Assembly (NCBI GenBank): GCA_902573115.1
Contig: CACGIM010000004.1
Coordinates: 1-52,659 of the forward strand
Direction: 5' to 3'
Source of the DNA: an uncultured Candidatus Poseidoniales archaeon
GTDB lineage: Archaea; Thermoplasmatota; Poseidoniia; Poseidoniales; Thalassarchaeaceae
Length of the DNA: 52,659 bases
The notes under the pieces are model-generated. The model saw only the letters and a program-made list of their open reading frames with translations. It was not told the origin of the DNA and made no database searches. A program made the translations under genes and the position numbers. Below, one piece after another: positions 52,304 through 52,659 of this stretch (the first letter of the stretch is position 1; every line of letters begins with the position of its first letter).

Positions 52304-52480
52304 ATGGGAGTTAGGGGTACTATTCAAGAAATGATCAATGAGCTAGTAGATGCAATTCCAGATGCTGAAAAGTTTGACTCCGGTAACAAAGCCGCAGGAA
52401 CTCGAATTAGAAAGCTAATGCAATCCTGTAAAGTCAGGGCCCAGGAGCTTAGGAAACAAATTCTCAATAAGAATCGATGA
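52304..52480 (+). CDS. Small Hc1-like (histone H1-like) basic protein
   Basis: A 58-residue protein. The core FDSGNKAAGTRIRKLMQ (residues 24-40), followed by a helix with Lys/Arg, resembles the Hc1/HctA-like family of small bacterial histone H1-type proteins, with their G-N-K-A-A-G-T-R-x-R-K-x-M-Q core. These are thought to bind DNA. It begins 43 bases after the deoxyhypusine synthase stop and ends four bases before the stop of a convergent gene. Function here is inferred from the motif alone. Confidence 0.68.
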   Translation: MGVRGTIQEMINELVDAIPDAEKFDSGNKAAGTRIRKLMQSCKVRAQELRKQILNKNR

Positions 52481-52484
52481 TGGT

Positions 52485-52658
52485 CTACTCCAAGCTAGCG
52501 ATGACCTCCATCAAAGAAGTTCGCAATGGCACTAAAGGATGCCAGCCCTCCCCCCCAGAGTCGATAAGAGCACGGTGGAGACTCTGAAAATCAGGTCCAG
52601 AAGTACTTCCAGAATCAATCCCCCTGACTGGACTGGGTATGTTAGAAAGTGACTCTTT
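52485..52658 (-). CDS. C-terminal end of an unidentified protein, 5' cut by window edge
   Basis: On the minus strand the frame is open from the right edge to a TAG at 52485-52487, giving 57 residues that end HPLVPLRTSLMEVIASLE. The composition looks like a real protein and the stop sits four bases from the convergent small-protein gene, the usual spacing here. Family not recognisable from this fragment. Confidence 0.5.
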   Translation of the reverse strand, partial: KESLSNIPSPVRGIDSGSTSGPDFQSLHRALIDSGGEGWHPLVPLRTSLMEVIASLE

Positions 52659-52659
52659 G

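Noticed and set aside
1-52659. CRISPR arrays, insertion sequences, prophage, toxin-antitoxin or restriction genes
   Set aside because: No spaced direct repeats, transposase motifs, integrases or recognisable defence genes found by eye.

Overview
The window is a gene-dense piece (about 50 genes, few gaps over 150 bases) of a euryarchaeal chromosome. The archaeal marker set is clear: RadA, a Hel308-type helicase, Hjc resolvase, a Cgi121-like KEOPS subunit, double-AAA Cdc48, deoxyhypusine synthase, an MC1 chromatin protein, PyrB/PyrI, NcsA/TtuA and an archaeal initiator tRNA-Met with an A1-U72 pair. These sit beside bacterial-type functions (UvrB, CcmF, succinate dehydrogenase, UbiD/UbiA) and several large acidic, calcium-motif-rich or sequon-rich surface proteins. 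That mix fits an aerobic, heterotrophic, mesophilic marine member of the Thermoplasmatota, most likely Marine Group II (Poseidoniales). The lineage is an inference; no phylogeny was run.

Layout. 1-6200: the end of a giant thrombospondin-type-3/MopE-repeat surface protein, an M29 aminopeptidase, an esterase lipoprotein, an aspartoacylase-like deacylase and a PaaI-type thioesterase. 6186-12441: Hel308 helicase (frame broken in a run of nine C), Cgi121-like protein, a small zinc-binding protein, M3 oligopeptidase and convergent RadA. 12574-17000: initiator tRNA-Met, dihydroorotase, a large beta-propeller lipoprotein, tRNA-Gly(CCC). 17050-21962: a membrane/coiled-coil protein, a sequon-rich surface protein and a GHMP sugar kinase, all on the minus strand. 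22072-25567: pyrB-pyrI, a small membrane protein with a palindrome in its promoter, an NcsA/TtuA tRNA thiolase. 25568-32248 (minus): Cdc48 with a PRC-barrel gene overlapping its end, then a DUF4350-DUF58-membrane protein operon. 32389-37776 (plus): aldehyde dehydrogenase and succinate dehydrogenase (cytochrome b, flavoprotein, iron-sulfur). 37862-39992: MC1, a stand-alone RAM domain, a macro domain, Hjc and a short coiled-coil protein. 40078-46076: S2P-like protease, FKBP isomerase, CcmF and a geranylgeranyl-reductase-family protein. 46170-52659: UbiD, UbiA, UvrB, deoxyhypusine synthase, a small Hc1-like basic protein and the end of an unidentified minus-strand gene.

How the genes fit together. 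Pyrimidine synthesis (PyrC, PyrB, PyrI), quinone-linked respiration (SdhABC; UbiA/UbiD and perhaps the reductase for quinone synthesis; CcmF for cytochrome c), protein and peptide turnover (Cdc48, M3, M29, S2P) and DNA repair or recombination (Hel308, RadA, Hjc, UvrB) dominate. I see no insertion sequence, prophage, CRISPR array or recognisable defence island. The least explained items are the exact 94-residue periodicity of the first gene, the two unrelated small chromatin-type proteins, the chromatin/ADP-ribose/resolvase cluster at 38-40 kb, the Cdc48/PRC-barrel pair, the membrane/coiled-coil protein at 17-18.8 kb and two promoter palindromes.
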